Notes: generated by a model from the letters alone, not told the origin. Numbered from the stretch's first letter, positions 1-7,654 are shown. The stretch is 36,080 nt of DNA from an uncultured bacterium (GCA_947383005.1 CANDBT010000044.1:1-36080), one strand, 5' to 3'. Numbers and translations: made by a program.

Positions 1-54
1 ACCTACGACAGCGCGGTTAACAGCCGCGTGCTCTACCGACTGAGCTATCGAGGA
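1..54 (-). tRNA. tRNA-Asn (GTT), cut by window edge
   Basis: The minus strand from position 54 reads TCCTCGATAGCTCAG with a standard D arm, followed by an anticodon stem CGCGG/CCGCG around loop CTGTTAA, so the anticodon is GTT (Asn). The T arm and 3' acceptor strand lie outside the window. It is followed upstream by a tRNA-Leu gene on the same strand. Confidence 0.93.
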
Positions 55-64
55 AAATATATGC

Positions 65-148
65 TGCGGAAGATGGGACTTGAACCCACACGATCATACG
101 ATCACCAGATCCTTAGTCTGGCCTGTCTGCCAATTCCAGCACTTCCGC
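65..148 (-). tRNA. tRNA-Leu with AAG anticodon
   Basis: A class II tRNA: acceptor strands GCGGAAG (148-142) and CTTCCGC (72-66), long variable arm, T arm GGGTTCAAGTCCC. The anticodon stem CCAGA/TCTGG encloses loop CTAAGGA, in which T33 is followed by AAG and then G37, so it would read CUU (and CUC if A34 is deaminated to inosine). CCA is not encoded. It sits about 10 bp upstream of tRNA-Asn in a probable tRNA cluster. Confidence 0.92.
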
Positions 149-225
149 CAACTATCCTAGTATAGCATAATTTTCTGCCAAATGCAACTACTTTTTCAAG
201 TTTTATACGGTCAAACAAGCCGTTT

Positions 226-434
226 GTTACTGTTCACATGCGTTCACAGCAACTGTCAAAAATCCATCAAAATCGCCTGCGCCGGTCCTAAGCGCCAGTG
301 GCACTTATTTAGGACGGACCGAAACGGAGTGTAGAGGGATTTTTGCTCGCCAGCCCAAGTTATCATACGGTCAGCGTAGCAAATACCCTCGCTTCGCTGG
401 GGCAGACCCTGCGCAGACCTATCTGAACAGTAAC
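226..434. mobile_element. MITE-like palindromic element, copy A0, with 8-bp duplication
   Basis: The ends are GTTACTGTTCA and TGAACAGTAAC, an 11-bp perfect terminal inverted repeat. They are flanked directly by AGCCGTTT on both sides (218-225 and 435-442), an exact 8-bp target duplication. There is no coding capacity. The inside carries a hairpin module (about 284-338) that recurs inverted in two other places (5299-5355 and 15390-15444). With F1 it fills most of the gap between tRNA-Leu and rplT. Confidence 0.8.
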
Positions 435-452
435 AGCCGTTTAAGTTGCATT

Positions 453-536
453 ATTACTATTCACGGGACGCATCTTCTTGTCCGGCTACGCCGAACAAGA
501 AGCATCGGGCATTCGCCCGATGAAAAAAACGGTAAC
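453..536. repeat. Palindromic element F1 downstream of rplT
   Basis: The ends ATTACTATTCAC and GGTAAC are degenerate forms of the family termini. The inside has ATCTTCTTG and ACAAGAAG arms and a CATCGGGCATTCGCCCGATG hairpin, both shared with element F2 near 2300. It ends 9 bp before the rplT stop codon, so it probably also serves as the 3' end of the infC operon transcript. The flanking 8-mers match only 5 of 8, which suggests an old insertion. Confidence 0.6.
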
Positions 537-545
537 CTTATATTG

Positions 546-905
546 TTATTTCCCGACCTTGGATTTTGCCATCTCCGCCAGTTTAGCAAACCCTTCTGCA
601 TCATTGATAGCCATATCTGCCAGCACTTTACGGTTCATTTCCACATCTGCCAGCTTTAAACCATACATAAATTTGCTGTAGGACAAGCCGTTGATACGGG
701 CTGCCGCATTGATACGGGCAATCCAAAGCTGACGGAACTGTCTCTTTCTTTGTTTACGCCCTGCGTAAGAACTCGCCAATGCCCGCATTACGGATTGTTT
801 TGCTACTCTGTATTGTTTGGAACGGGCACCCCTGTATCCTTTTGCCAGTTTCAGCACCCTGTTATGTTTCTTTCTTGCATTCATACCACCTTTAACTCTT
901 GCCAT
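546..905 (-). CDS. rplT: Large ribosomal subunit protein bL20
   Basis: This 119-residue protein matches the usual bL20 length and begins with the family's basic N-terminus ([20 protein letters not shown]), rich in Lys/Arg, followed by the globular domain that binds 23S rRNA. bL20 is an early assembly protein of the 50S subunit and, in Bacillus subtilis, the repressor of its own operon through the leader RNA. The start has AAGGAGG at good spacing. It is the last gene of infC-rpmI-rplT, 26 bp after rpmI. The palindromic element F1 follows the stop codon and probably forms the transcript end. Confidence 0.98.
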   Translation of the reverse strand: MARVKGGMNARKKHNRVLKLAKGYRGARSKQYRVAKQSVMRALASSYAGRKQRKRQFRQLWIARINAAARINGLSYSKFMYGLKLADVEMNRKVLADMAINDAEGFAKLAEMAKSKVGK

Positions 906-931
906 GGATTTTTCCTCCTTCTCTCACATAT

Positions 932-1129
932 TTACAGATATGGTAAAATCTTCTTCATTACCTTCGCATTAGTCACATCGGTAATGATATCTTTTCTCAG
1001 ATTTCTTTTTCTCTTTGTGCTTTTTTTCGTCAAAATGTGAGATTTATAGGCCTTATTCCTCACCAGCTTTCCTGTTCCAGTCTTCTTGAAACGCTTCGCC
1101 GCCGATTTGCTTGATTTTAATTTAGGCAT
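932..1129 (-). CDS. rpmI: Large ribosomal subunit protein bL35
   Basis: This 65-residue protein carries the typical [20 protein letters not shown] start of bL35, a small basic 50S protein. AAGGAGGAAGAAATAAT precedes the ATG. It lies between infC (94 bp upstream) and rplT (26 bp downstream), the conserved order of this translation operon, and is expected to share the leader-based control by bL20. Confidence 0.98.
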   Translation of the reverse strand: MPKLKSSKSAAKRFKKTGTGKLVRNKAYKSHILTKKSTKRKRNLRKDIITDVTNAKVMKKILPYL

Positions 1130-1223
1130 ATTATTTCTTCCTCCTTAATTTTCGGTCTGCTCTTGCAAACAGCACATCCTTTACCTACGGCCTGACAGTT
1201 TGGATATCCTCGCTGCCGCCCTA

Positions 1224-1730
1224 TCACTTCTTTGCAGATAAAAACATAACCATGCTTCTTCCCTCTACTTTGGAAGGCTTTTCGATAACTGCGATATCCT
1301 TCAGATTCTCCGCGAAATCATCCAAAATATATTTGGATTTAGACATATGTGCCATCTCCCGGCCACGGAAACGAAGAGTAACCTTGACCTTATCTCCCTT
1401 TTCCAGGAATTTGCGCGCTGCCCCTACCTTGGTATTCAGGTCATTGGTATCAATATTGGGAGAGAGGCGAACCTCTTTAATCTCAATCACCTTCTGCTTC
1501 TTTTTGGCTTCTCTTTCCTTCCTTGCCAACTCGTAGCGATATTTGCCATAATCGATAATCTTACAAACCGGCGGTTTTGCCGTAGGGGCAATCTTCACCA
1601 GATCCAGCTCTGCCTCCATAGCCAGCTTATAAGCTTCCTTCGCGGACATAATCCCCAACTGTTGTCCATCCTCACCAATCAGGCGGACTTCCCTATCCCT
1701 GATCTGTTCGTTAATCATTAAATCGCTAAT
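1224..1730 (-). CDS. infC: Translation initiation factor IF-3, AUU start
   Basis: IF-3 keeps 30S and 50S subunits apart and checks the initiator tRNA and start codon. The protein has the N-terminal domain (INEQIRDREVRLIGEDGQQL), a lysine-rich linker near residue 85 and the C-terminal domain ending in VMFLSAKK. An ATG lies at 1718, but GGAGG (1744-1740) is 21 nt away from it, too far for initiation. Four codons upstream, in frame, is ATT (1730-1728), exactly 9 nt from GGAGG, giving M-S-D-L before MINEQ. AUU starts are the known basis of IF-3 autocontrol in Escherichia coli, so I place the start there (168 codons). Starting at ATG would give 164 residues. Confidence 0.93.
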   Translation of the reverse strand: MSDLMINEQIRDREVRLIGEDGQQLGIMSAKEAYKLAMEAELDLVKIAPTAKPPVCKIIDYGKYRYELARKEREAKKKQKVIEIKEVRLSPNIDTNDLNTKVGAARKFLEKGDKVKVTLRFRGREMAHMSKSKYILDDFAENLKDIAVIEKPSKVEGRSMVMFLSAKK

Positions 1731-1735
1731 TGTCG

Positions 1736-1890
1736 TGCACCTCCACTTTCAACAAAATAAACAGGTTTCGCTTTTCTGCATGGCATAGTTTCCAGAAAAC
1801 ATTAAAGTTGCTGGCGAGGGCTTTAACTGCTGAACCTTATGCCTTGAAGCAATAAACTTGCAACTATTCTCAGCCATATGCCAATTTGTA
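1736..1890 (-). promoter_or_regulatory. Structured 5' leader segment just upstream of infC
   Basis: On the minus strand this stretch can fold: GGCATA pairs with TATGCC about 60 nt later, and inside it TTAAAG pairs with CTTTAA around a CCCTCGCCAGCAA loop. It ends with the infC ribosome binding site. It lies far downstream of the attenuator hairpin, so it is a separate element; a second bL20 site or a translation-level control region is possible. I cannot tell which from one sequence. Confidence 0.35.
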
Positions 1891-1976
1891 ATCGAGTAGG
1901 GGAAGCTTTCTCCCCCACTCGCTGCCCAGGCGCCCGCCAGCTTTAGCTGACATCTTCTTTTGGGCGCCCATGTGCA
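1891..1976. repeat. Two-hairpin repeat E1
   Basis: The first hairpin is CGAGTAGGGGAAG paired with CTCCCCCACTCG. The second pairs GGCGCCCGCCAGC with the GGGCGCC arm around AGCTTTAGCTG. The same two-hairpin layout, with the same CGAGTAGGG and GCTTTAGC cores, occurs at 12640-12722 across the rnr stop codon. Here it lies inside the infC leader. Confidence 0.6.
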
Positions 1977-2094
1977 TAAAAAAGTGTACTTGCAACACAC
2001 ATTTCCACACGGCTGAATAGTTACATCAATTGTAACCGGCCAGACGATGCCTCCTCGTGCCCGCCTGCGCTGTTACCATAAACTCCAAATCGCT

Positions 2095-2251
2095 GCAAAT
2101 AAAAAAGTAGATAGAACTCCTATCCACCTCTAAAGACTGTTCCAGACACAGAATATTCTCTGCCCGTAGCTGTCGAACTATAAACCCAGGCCGCCCGTTT
2201 GCGCCAAGGTGAGGTGGATACCTACTTTCCTGTCTAGCTGCTTTCACAACT
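2095..2251 (-). promoter_or_regulatory. bL20-type leader with transcription attenuator
   Basis: The terminator stem GTGGATAG/CTATCTAC (2127-2107, loop GAGTT) is followed by TTTTTTATTT. An upstream segment, 2220-2211 (TATCCACCTC), is perfectly complementary over 10 bp to GAGGTGGATA (2130-2121). The two pairings use the same bases and so exclude each other, the logic of an attenuator. In B. subtilis the infC operon is controlled by bL20-dependent premature termination (Rfam L20_leader), and this leader is in the same place. The family name is inferred from position and architecture; the competing stems are seen directly. Confidence 0.72.
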
Positions 2252-2257
2252 TTTATA

Positions 2258-2286
2258 ACTATACTATTCTTTATATGTAAAGTCAA
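2258..2286 (-). promoter_or_regulatory. Promoter of infC-rpmI-rplT
   Basis: TTGACT (2286-2281), a 17-bp spacer and TATAGT (2263-2258), a near-consensus sigma-A promoter. The transcript would start near 2251, about 520 nt before infC. The target duplication of element F2 begins one base upstream of the -35 box. Confidence 0.8.
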
Positions 2287-2295
2287 GAACTTTTT

Positions 2296-2384
2296 TTAAC
2301 AATTCAATTTTCCCCATCGGGCGAACGCCCGATGCTTCTTGTCTGAAAAAGCCAGACAAAAAGATGCCTTATCTGAACTGTCAC
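2296..2384. mobile_element. MITE-like element F2 with 8-bp duplication
   Basis: The ends are TTAACAATTCA and TGAACTGTCAC. AACTTTTT flanks it on both sides (2288-2295 and 2385-2392), an exact 8-bp duplication. The inside has the hairpin ATCGGGCGAACGCCCGAT and the arms CTTCTTG and CAAAAAG, as in F1 but inverted. It lies directly upstream of the infC promoter. Confidence 0.75.
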
Positions 2385-2392
2385 AACTTTTT

Positions 2393-2556
2393 ACGGCCAG
2401 AAGGCCCTTATGATGCCCATATACAATGATGTTGGGGTCAAAAAGTCTTTTGACCCCTATGATACCGGATTGCCTGCACAGGATATAGCTGAAATTTTCT
2501 GAACATTCATCCATATCTTCTAAGCATCGGGTATTTTAAGCATCATTTTTTAACAA
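2393..2556. other. Non-coding gap with a perfect hairpin
   Basis: No credible gene. It holds the palindrome GGGGTCAAAA-AGTC-TTTTGACCCC (2435-2458), which has no adjacent U-run on either strand. It lies downstream of the DUF1540 gene and may be its transcript end. Confidence 0.4.
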
Positions 2557-2871
2557 TCAACTGGCGGTAAAGGTTGCGCACAAGGTATGTTCGGCCCTGC
2601 TGGCGCCGTCGCCAACCACATCAATATGCTCCGCCTGACAATGACGGTTTTCATTGTAGATACAATTTACCGCTTCGCAGTCAACTTCCAAACGGTTTTC
2701 CGGGGTTTTAAAAATATTTTTGAAGGCGCCGTCCCGATTTTCATCAAAGCTGCCACAGCACGTATCATCCTTATCTTTTGCCCCATGGCCATCCACGATA
2801 ATCGCCTGCTTGCAGCAGCGGTTATCCGAATTATGAAGACATTGGGTAACTGTACAATCCAATTTAGTCAT
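2557..2871 (-). CDS. DUF1540 protein with two Cys-rich repeats
   Basis: This 104-residue protein has two copies of the DUF1540 pattern, at about residues 5-43 and 62-101: a first cysteine pair (CTVTQC, CEAVNC), then N..C, an I.V.G.GA segment, and a late Cys before F (TCCGSF, TLCATF). Such proteins are small, probably metal-binding, and of unknown function; they are common in Clostridia. AAGGAGG lies 11 nt before ATG. It stands alone between thrS and the infC promoter on the same strand. Function is unassigned. Confidence 0.9.
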   Translation of the reverse strand: MTKLDCTVTQCLHNSDNRCCKQAIIVDGHGAKDKDDTCCGSFDENRDGAFKNIFKTPENRLEVDCEAVNCIYNENRHCQAEHIDVVGDGASRAEHTLCATFTAS

Positions 2872-3008
2872 AGTGAAACTATACCTCCTTGATCAGATAA
2901 TAATAAATTCAACTTTCAGGAGTAGTATGCGTCCATTTTGACTGAGATATTCGCTTTTCCCGCACATCTTCTTAATAATTGTATCGGATAACCCTGCATG
3001 GCGGCGTT

Positions 3009-4958
3009 TTAGCCTTTTTTATTTTCTCCGGTTTCACGATCTTCCACAGTACGAATTTCTTTTTTGGCAACTTCTTCCTTTATGGCCCGGATAAATTCAT
3101 CCAGAGACCGCTGCCCCTCATCACCTTTAAAACGACTGCGGACAGCGACAAGACCCTCCTCAGCCTCTTTTTGGCCGACTACCAGCATATAAGGAATCTT
3201 CTGCATCTGGGCTTCCCGGATCTTGTAGCCGATCTTCTCCGAACGGATATCCAATTCGGCCCGAATCCCCGCTGCATCCAATTTTTCCGCCACCTGACGG
3301 CCGTAATCCATAAATTTATCGGAAATCGGCAGTACTTTCACCTGCACCGGCGCCAGCCATGTAGGAAATGCTCCGGCAAAATGCTCAATTAAAATACCAA
3401 TAAAACGTTCTATGGAACCAAACGCTACCCGATGAATCATAATCGGACGATGTTTTTCCCCGTCAGCGCCAATATATTCCAATTCAAACCTCTGTGGCAT
3501 CTGAAAATCCAACTGAATAGTGCCGCACTGCCAAGTCCGGCCGATGGCGTCCACTAAATGAAAATCTATCTTTGGCCCATAAAACGCGCCATCCCCTTCA
3601 TTCACTACATAATCCAGCCCCAGTTCATCCAATGCCGAACGCAGGCCTTCCGTTGCCATCTCCCAGTCCTCGTCGCTTCCCATGCTGTCCTCCGGACGCG
3701 TAGACAATTCCACATGATACTGGAAGCCAAATAAGGTATAAACTTCATTAATCAGGCGGGCCACACCGACAATCTCATCTTTAATCTGATCCGGCGCCAT
3801 GAAAATATGGGCATCATCCTGAGTAAAGCAGCGTACCCGCATCAAACCATGGAGCTGTCCTGATTTTTCATGGCGATGTACCAGACCCAATTCTCCCATC
3901 CGCAAGGGTAAATCCCGGTAAGAACGCGGCTCGGAAGCATATACCAACATACCGCCCGGACAATTCATCGGCTTAACGGCAAAATCCTGTTCGTCAATGA
4001 TTGTCGTATACATGTTGTTTTTATAATGATCCCAATGGCCGGAATTTTCCCATAAGCCACGATTTAAAATCATCGGAGTGGAAATTTCCACATAACCTGC
4101 CTTCTTATGAATTTCCCGCCAATATTCCAACAAAGTGTTTTTTAACACCATGCCCTTAGGCAAAAAGAAAGGAAATCCCGGGCCTGCTTCATGCATCATA
4201 AATATTCCGAGCTCCTTGCCCAGTTTCCGGTGATCGCGCTTCTTCGCTTCCTCCATCATCGTCAGATATGCTTCCAATTCTTCCTTTTTGGAAAACGCCG
4301 TGGCATAAAGACGGGTAAGCATTTTATTATGTTCATTTCCTCGCCAGTAGGCGCCGGCAATACTGGTCAGTTTATAAGCCTTCCCCACATCTTTGGTATT
4401 CATCAAATGGGGGCCTGCGCACAAATCCGTAAATTCACCCTGCTTATAAAAACTGATTTCCTCACCTTCCGGCAAATCTTCTATCAGTTCCACTTTGTAG
4501 GGTTCTTCCTTTTCCTTCATCAAAGCTATCGCTTCCTGGCGCGGCAGCGTAAACCGCTCAATCGGCAATGCTTCTTTGATAATTTTTTTCATCTCCGCTT
4601 CGATTTTTCCCAAGTCCTCTGCTGCAATCGGCTCAGCAAAATCTACATCATAATAAAATCCGTCAGCGATAGACGGTCCGATAGCCAGCTTGGCTTCCGG
4701 ATACAGCCGTTTTACCGCCTGAGCCATCACATGGCTGGCAGAATGACGCAAGGCAGCCAACCCCCGTTCCTCTTTCGCCGTCATGATATTTAAGGTACAA
4801 TCCCTGTCCAAAACAGTCCGTAAATCCACTGTTTCCCCATCCACTTCCCCTACACAGGCCATCCGGGCCAGCCCTTCACTCAAATCTTTCGCTACTGCCA
4901 AAACAGACATCGGTTGTGCATATTCTTTCACACTTCCGTCTTTTAATGTGATTCTCAT
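3009..4958 (-). CDS. thrS: Threonyl-tRNA synthetase
   Basis: This 649-residue class II synthetase charges tRNA-Thr. Order of domains: TGS (1-62), editing domain with HSASHVMAQ and the distal zinc-site region (about 65-220), catalytic core with motif 2 (MRVRCFTQDDAHIF), the MNCPGGM loop and motif 3 (MIHRVAFGSIERFIGILIEH), then the anticodon-binding domain. The reading frame is open upstream to 5093, but ATG 4958 has a correctly spaced GGGAG and the family N-terminus (MRITLKDGSVKEY), so the earlier start is rejected. It is controlled by a threonine T-box about 440 nt upstream, with palindromic repeats between the T-box terminator and the gene. Confidence 0.98.
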   Translation of the reverse strand: MRITLKDGSVKEYAQPMSVLAVAKDLSEGLARMACVGEVDGETVDLRTVLDRDCTLNIMTAKEERGLAALRHSASHVMAQAVKRLYPEAKLAIGPSIADGFYYDVDFAEPIAAEDLGKIEAEMKKIIKEALPIERFTLPRQEAIALMKEKEEPYKVELIEDLPEGEEISFYKQGEFTDLCAGPHLMNTKDVGKAYKLTSIAGAYWRGNEHNKMLTRLYATAFSKKEELEAYLTMMEEAKKRDHRKLGKELGIFMMHEAGPGFPFFLPKGMVLKNTLLEYWREIHKKAGYVEISTPMILNRGLWENSGHWDHYKNNMYTTIIDEQDFAVKPMNCPGGMLVYASEPRSYRDLPLRMGELGLVHRHEKSGQLHGLMRVRCFTQDDAHIFMAPDQIKDEIVGVARLINEVYTLFGFQYHVELSTRPEDSMGSDEDWEMATEGLRSALDELGLDYVVNEGDGAFYGPKIDFHLVDAIGRTWQCGTIQLDFQMPQRFELEYIGADGEKHRPIMIHRVAFGSIERFIGILIEHFAGAFPTWLAPVQVKVLPISDKFMDYGRQVAEKLDAAGIRAELDIRSEKIGYKIREAQMQKIPYMLVVGQKEAEEGLVAVRSRFKGDEGQRSLDEFIRAIKEEVAKKEIRTVEDRETGENKKG

Positions 4959-5089
4959 AATCTGTACTCCCTTCTTAAATATAATATGGTTTGAAATCAA
5001 AAGATAGTTTGACCTCTCTGTTACATGAATTGCTCCGCATTTTATGCTCCCACATCTCGGCCTCACTACGGTCGACGCTGGGCAAACGT

Positions 5090-5398
5090 CCACTGGATGT
5101 TTAACGCCCTAAAACACTTCAAAACCATTCATTTCTTTGCCAAAAATGGTCGCTTGTAAACCAAAATCCAGATTAAATTCCGCGGAGGACTTTTATTCCA
5201 TAGGACAAATTTTTCTATGGAAGAATAATGAATCCTGCTTTGCAGGATTCTCCGCCTGCGGTGGGCCGCTTCAGCGGCATAATTCCTTTCCGCCGCAGTA
5301 CGTCTACGTTCCACTCCTGTCGTTGCTAAACGAGTGCCACTGGCACTCAGCAACCTAAGCGGAGCATTTTTATGTCATAGAACACACTTTCCTATGAC
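5090..5398. repeat. Composite palindromic repeat in the thrS leader
   Basis: Several palindromes lie between the T-box terminator and thrS: GTCATAG/CTATGAC (about 5373-5398), TTCCATAG/CTATGGAA (about 5197-5224) and TCCTGC/GCAGGA. The stretch 5299-5355 matches, inverted, the hairpin module inside element A0. Positions 5150-5195 resemble the body of B1 (TGGATTTTGGTTTACAAGC compared with TGAATTTTGGCTTACAAGC). It appears to be an old mosaic of the window's repeat family; no exact duplication was found. Confidence 0.5.
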
Positions 5399-5400
5399 CT

Positions 5401-5722
5401 AAAAAAGCCCCCTGCCCTGTGCATTCAGCACCTGACAAGGGACGATATCTTGCAATCGCGGTTCCACCCTGCTTGCTGCCGACCCGCTATAAGCCTGCAG
5501 CCATCTCATTAAGATGATAACGGAATCACCGGGTTTTATTAAAACCACTCAGAACTGGTCTTCCCCTGGCCTCCCCGCAAGATGCTTCCACCAATCACAT
5601 CTCTCTCTGGACGTTTCCTCCAAGGTACTAGTCTCGTCAACGTTTTCCCACTATACAAACATACAGAAAAGCCCTGAGTCGCTGCACCGAATTACCCGAT
5701 CCGCCTACATGACCGCTCTGTA
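5401..5722 (-). promoter_or_regulatory. Threonine T-box riboswitch of thrS
   Basis: The conserved T-box AGGGTGGAACCGCG is at 5470-5457, followed by a GC-rich terminator hairpin and a T-run at 5406-5401. Stem I has the AGAGAGATG motif. The specifier region reads GAAG-ACC-AGTTCTGAG, placing the threonine codon ACC at 5559-5557. The TGGA bulge would pair with an uncharged tRNA ending UCCA. Uncharged tRNA-Thr should stabilise the antiterminator and turn thrS on. Confidence 0.95.
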
Positions 5723-5728
5723 ACTGCC

Positions 5729-5756
5729 ATTATAGCATGAACCAAAAATTTGTCAA
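5729..5756 (-). promoter_or_regulatory. Promoter of thrS T-box transcript
   Basis: TTGACA (5756-5751), 16-bp spacer, TATAAT (5734-5729): both boxes are perfect sigma-A consensus. The start point would be about 5722, right at the T-box 5' end. Confidence 0.88.
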
Positions 5757-5783
5757 GGCAAATCGCCGCCGATTTCCCACAGT

Positions 5784-7448
5784 TTAGCTAAAATTGTGCA
5801 ACAGTTCCTGATTCAATGTCTGCACACCGGCAAGACACCCCAACTCGTCATTATCCATACTGTATAGCTGCCCGTCCTGAACAAAGTCATACACATACAA
5901 GTTGTCCAAATATACTTCACCGTCTGTGGAGAACACCACCTGCGTATACTCTTGCTTGCCAAAATCCAGATCAAACTGCTGCCTGCCCTGTACTTGAACG
6001 TTCATTTTTTTTTCGCCGACGCTCACCGATATGGTAACAGGCCGCTGGCTTTCCGCAATAAAACGCACATGGGTATCATCACCAATCCTTCCAATATTTC
6101 TGTAAGCAAAACTCTGCTCTAAACTTCCATGACTATACAGCTTCATCTGGCGGCTTCCTTCTCTCTCTTCAACTCTTCCGTTGACAACCCGCCATCCGCG
6201 ATCCCCCAAAGCAAATTGGCTGTTGTAAAGCAGGTTATTGGCATAATTGCGGTAGGTCCAGACAGCATAACCATTGGTATACTGTTTCAAGATATCCGGC
6301 AAACCAACCAAATACGCATTCCTTTCCTCCGGATAAAGCCTGGCATTATGTTCAAAACCTGGCGTCTCATCCATATAAAGAAGCTGATCGATAAAAACGG
6401 GCTTTCCTCCATTATAAGCCTTCACCAAATCAAGCTGTTCTTTCATCATTGAAATGGCCTCTGGAGCTGTAAGCAGCCTATTGGCGCCATATCCCATAGA
6501 CACACTATACATCAGTGAGGTATAGTCCGATTCTCCGCAGGGAAAAGTCTGATAATGGATTGCACCAATATCCGAACCATTCGGGCCTTTCACCGGATCG
6601 ACATCCAGCCTCACCTCCATGGACAAACCAGGAAATACCTGCTGGCTGCGTTCCAACAAACCGATAAGATAACAATCATAAAATTCAAAAAACAGTTTAT
6701 AAGCCGGGCTGTCCCTGTCTGGGATGGCAATTGAATCGTAATCGGTAAACGGCGTTGCGGGTCCAAAATAATCATTTACCTCTTCCAGGGAATAGTGCTC
6801 TTTCAAAAAATCCTGAAAGCCGATCTGCTTTGCTTCCTTGATACTTGCTGCCTGTGTCCGAAACATATACGGTGCATCCTCTATATAATTCCAAAAATCT
6901 TCCCAGGTAATGAATCCGCCATAAAAATTCGAATACGATGAAAGAACCTGGTAGAGCGTCTTTACATAATCGACCCATGCTTTCTGCACCTGCTCATCCC
7001 ACAACATCTGGCGAAAACGAAGCTGCGAACTTCCTTCAGCATAGTAATCCCATGTATAACCCACTCGCACCTGAACCCAAAGCCCCTGCGCCCTGGCCGC
7101 CTCCATGACCCGGTTCAGCTTATCAAAAGCATAATTGTTATAAGTTACCGGAACCATATTGGGCTGAAACTCCCGCCAGGGAATTACCAAAATAATACTA
7201 TTAAATCCGTCCGCCGCAATCTGCGCCAATTCCTCTTCCATATGATCACTTTCCGTATTCCAAAAATCAACCACCCAGGCATCCGATACATAAGTTACCG
7301 CTCTCAGCAACGGAGCCTGCTTTTCCTGCGCATGAGCAGAAATTGGCGAAAACATCCCCAAAGCCAGGACAATTGCCAATGCTATGCAGACGCGCCGGAA
7401 CTTATGCAAATTTTTTTCCCCCGCTTTCTTCCTTACGTTTTTTCTCAT
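5784..7448 (-). CDS. Secreted glycoside-hydrolase-like TIM-barrel protein
   Basis: This 554-residue protein has a clear signal peptide (basic start, hydrophobic core CIALAIVLALGMF, likely cleavage after AHA at residue 40). Residues 45-400 look like a glycosidase barrel: FNSIILVIPWREFQP, then a helix and WVQVRVGYTWDYY, GGFITWEDFWNYIE (candidate acid/base Glu), and PVFIDQLLYMDETPG. The last 150 residues are beta-rich and resemble a carbohydrate-binding or jelly-roll domain (GDTHVRFIAESQ, VYLDNLYVYDF). It probably acts outside the cell on a glycan. I cannot assign a GH family. It is a single gene with its own promoter. GAGGAG precedes the start. Confidence 0.75.
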   Translation of the reverse strand: MRKNVRKKAGEKNLHKFRRVCIALAIVLALGMFSPISAHAQEKQAPLLRAVTYVSDAWVVDFWNTESDHMEEELAQIAADGFNSIILVIPWREFQPNMVPVTYNNYAFDKLNRVMEAARAQGLWVQVRVGYTWDYYAEGSSQLRFRQMLWDEQVQKAWVDYVKTLYQVLSSYSNFYGGFITWEDFWNYIEDAPYMFRTQAASIKEAKQIGFQDFLKEHYSLEEVNDYFGPATPFTDYDSIAIPDRDSPAYKLFFEFYDCYLIGLLERSQQVFPGLSMEVRLDVDPVKGPNGSDIGAIHYQTFPCGESDYTSLMYSVSMGYGANRLLTAPEAISMMKEQLDLVKAYNGGKPVFIDQLLYMDETPGFEHNARLYPEERNAYLVGLPDILKQYTNGYAVWTYRNYANNLLYNSQFALGDRGWRVVNGRVEEREGSRQMKLYSHGSLEQSFAYRNIGRIGDDTHVRFIAESQRPVTISVSVGEKKMNVQVQGRQQFDLDFGKQEYTQVVFSTDGEVYLDNLYVYDFVQDGQLYSMDNDELGCLAGVQTLNQELLHNFS

Positions 7449-7560
7449 CCGTATCTCCTCGCCTAATTACAGAAAATTCCCGCAATACACTTCTATGTAC
7501 ATTACCAGCGCCAGCTTTGCCGCCTTTCCCTATCCACTCTATGTAAGCTGAATATTGGTG

Positions 7561-7589
7561 ATTATAACAAATTGCCCCCAAAAATTCAA
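7561..7589 (-). promoter_or_regulatory. Promoter of the secreted hydrolase-like gene
   Basis: TTGAAT (7589-7584), 17-bp spacer, TATAAT (7566-7561). The untranslated leader would be about 105 nt. Confidence 0.7.
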
Positions 7590-7654
7590 GATTATTGCCA
7601 AACAAAGGCACAGGGGATTCCTGGAAAAGGTTGCTGCCCACACCCAAAATCCCA

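Noticed and set aside
226-434. CRISPR array suspected from repeated palindromes
   Set aside because: The copies are scattered, unequal in length and carry target duplications; there are no regular spacers and no cas genes.
1749-2000. 83-residue minus-strand ORF in the infC leader
   Set aside because: Made of repeat E1 and leader sequence, without RBS.
2095-2251. 6S RNA suspected from the short promoter-terminator unit
   Set aside because: No clear 6S central bubble; position before infC and the exclusive stems fit an attenuator better.
2026-2286. 86-residue minus-strand ORF upstream of infC
   Set aside because: It covers the promoter and attenuator; no RBS, and the RNA structure explains the sequence better.
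2435-2458. Palindrome GGGGTCAAAA/TTTTGACCCC as a terminator
   Set aside because: No T-run on either side, so not called as a terminator; noted only as a hairpin.
4959-5093. N-terminal extension of thrS by 45 residues
   Set aside because: No RBS, not in the family; ATG 4958 has a correct GGGAG.
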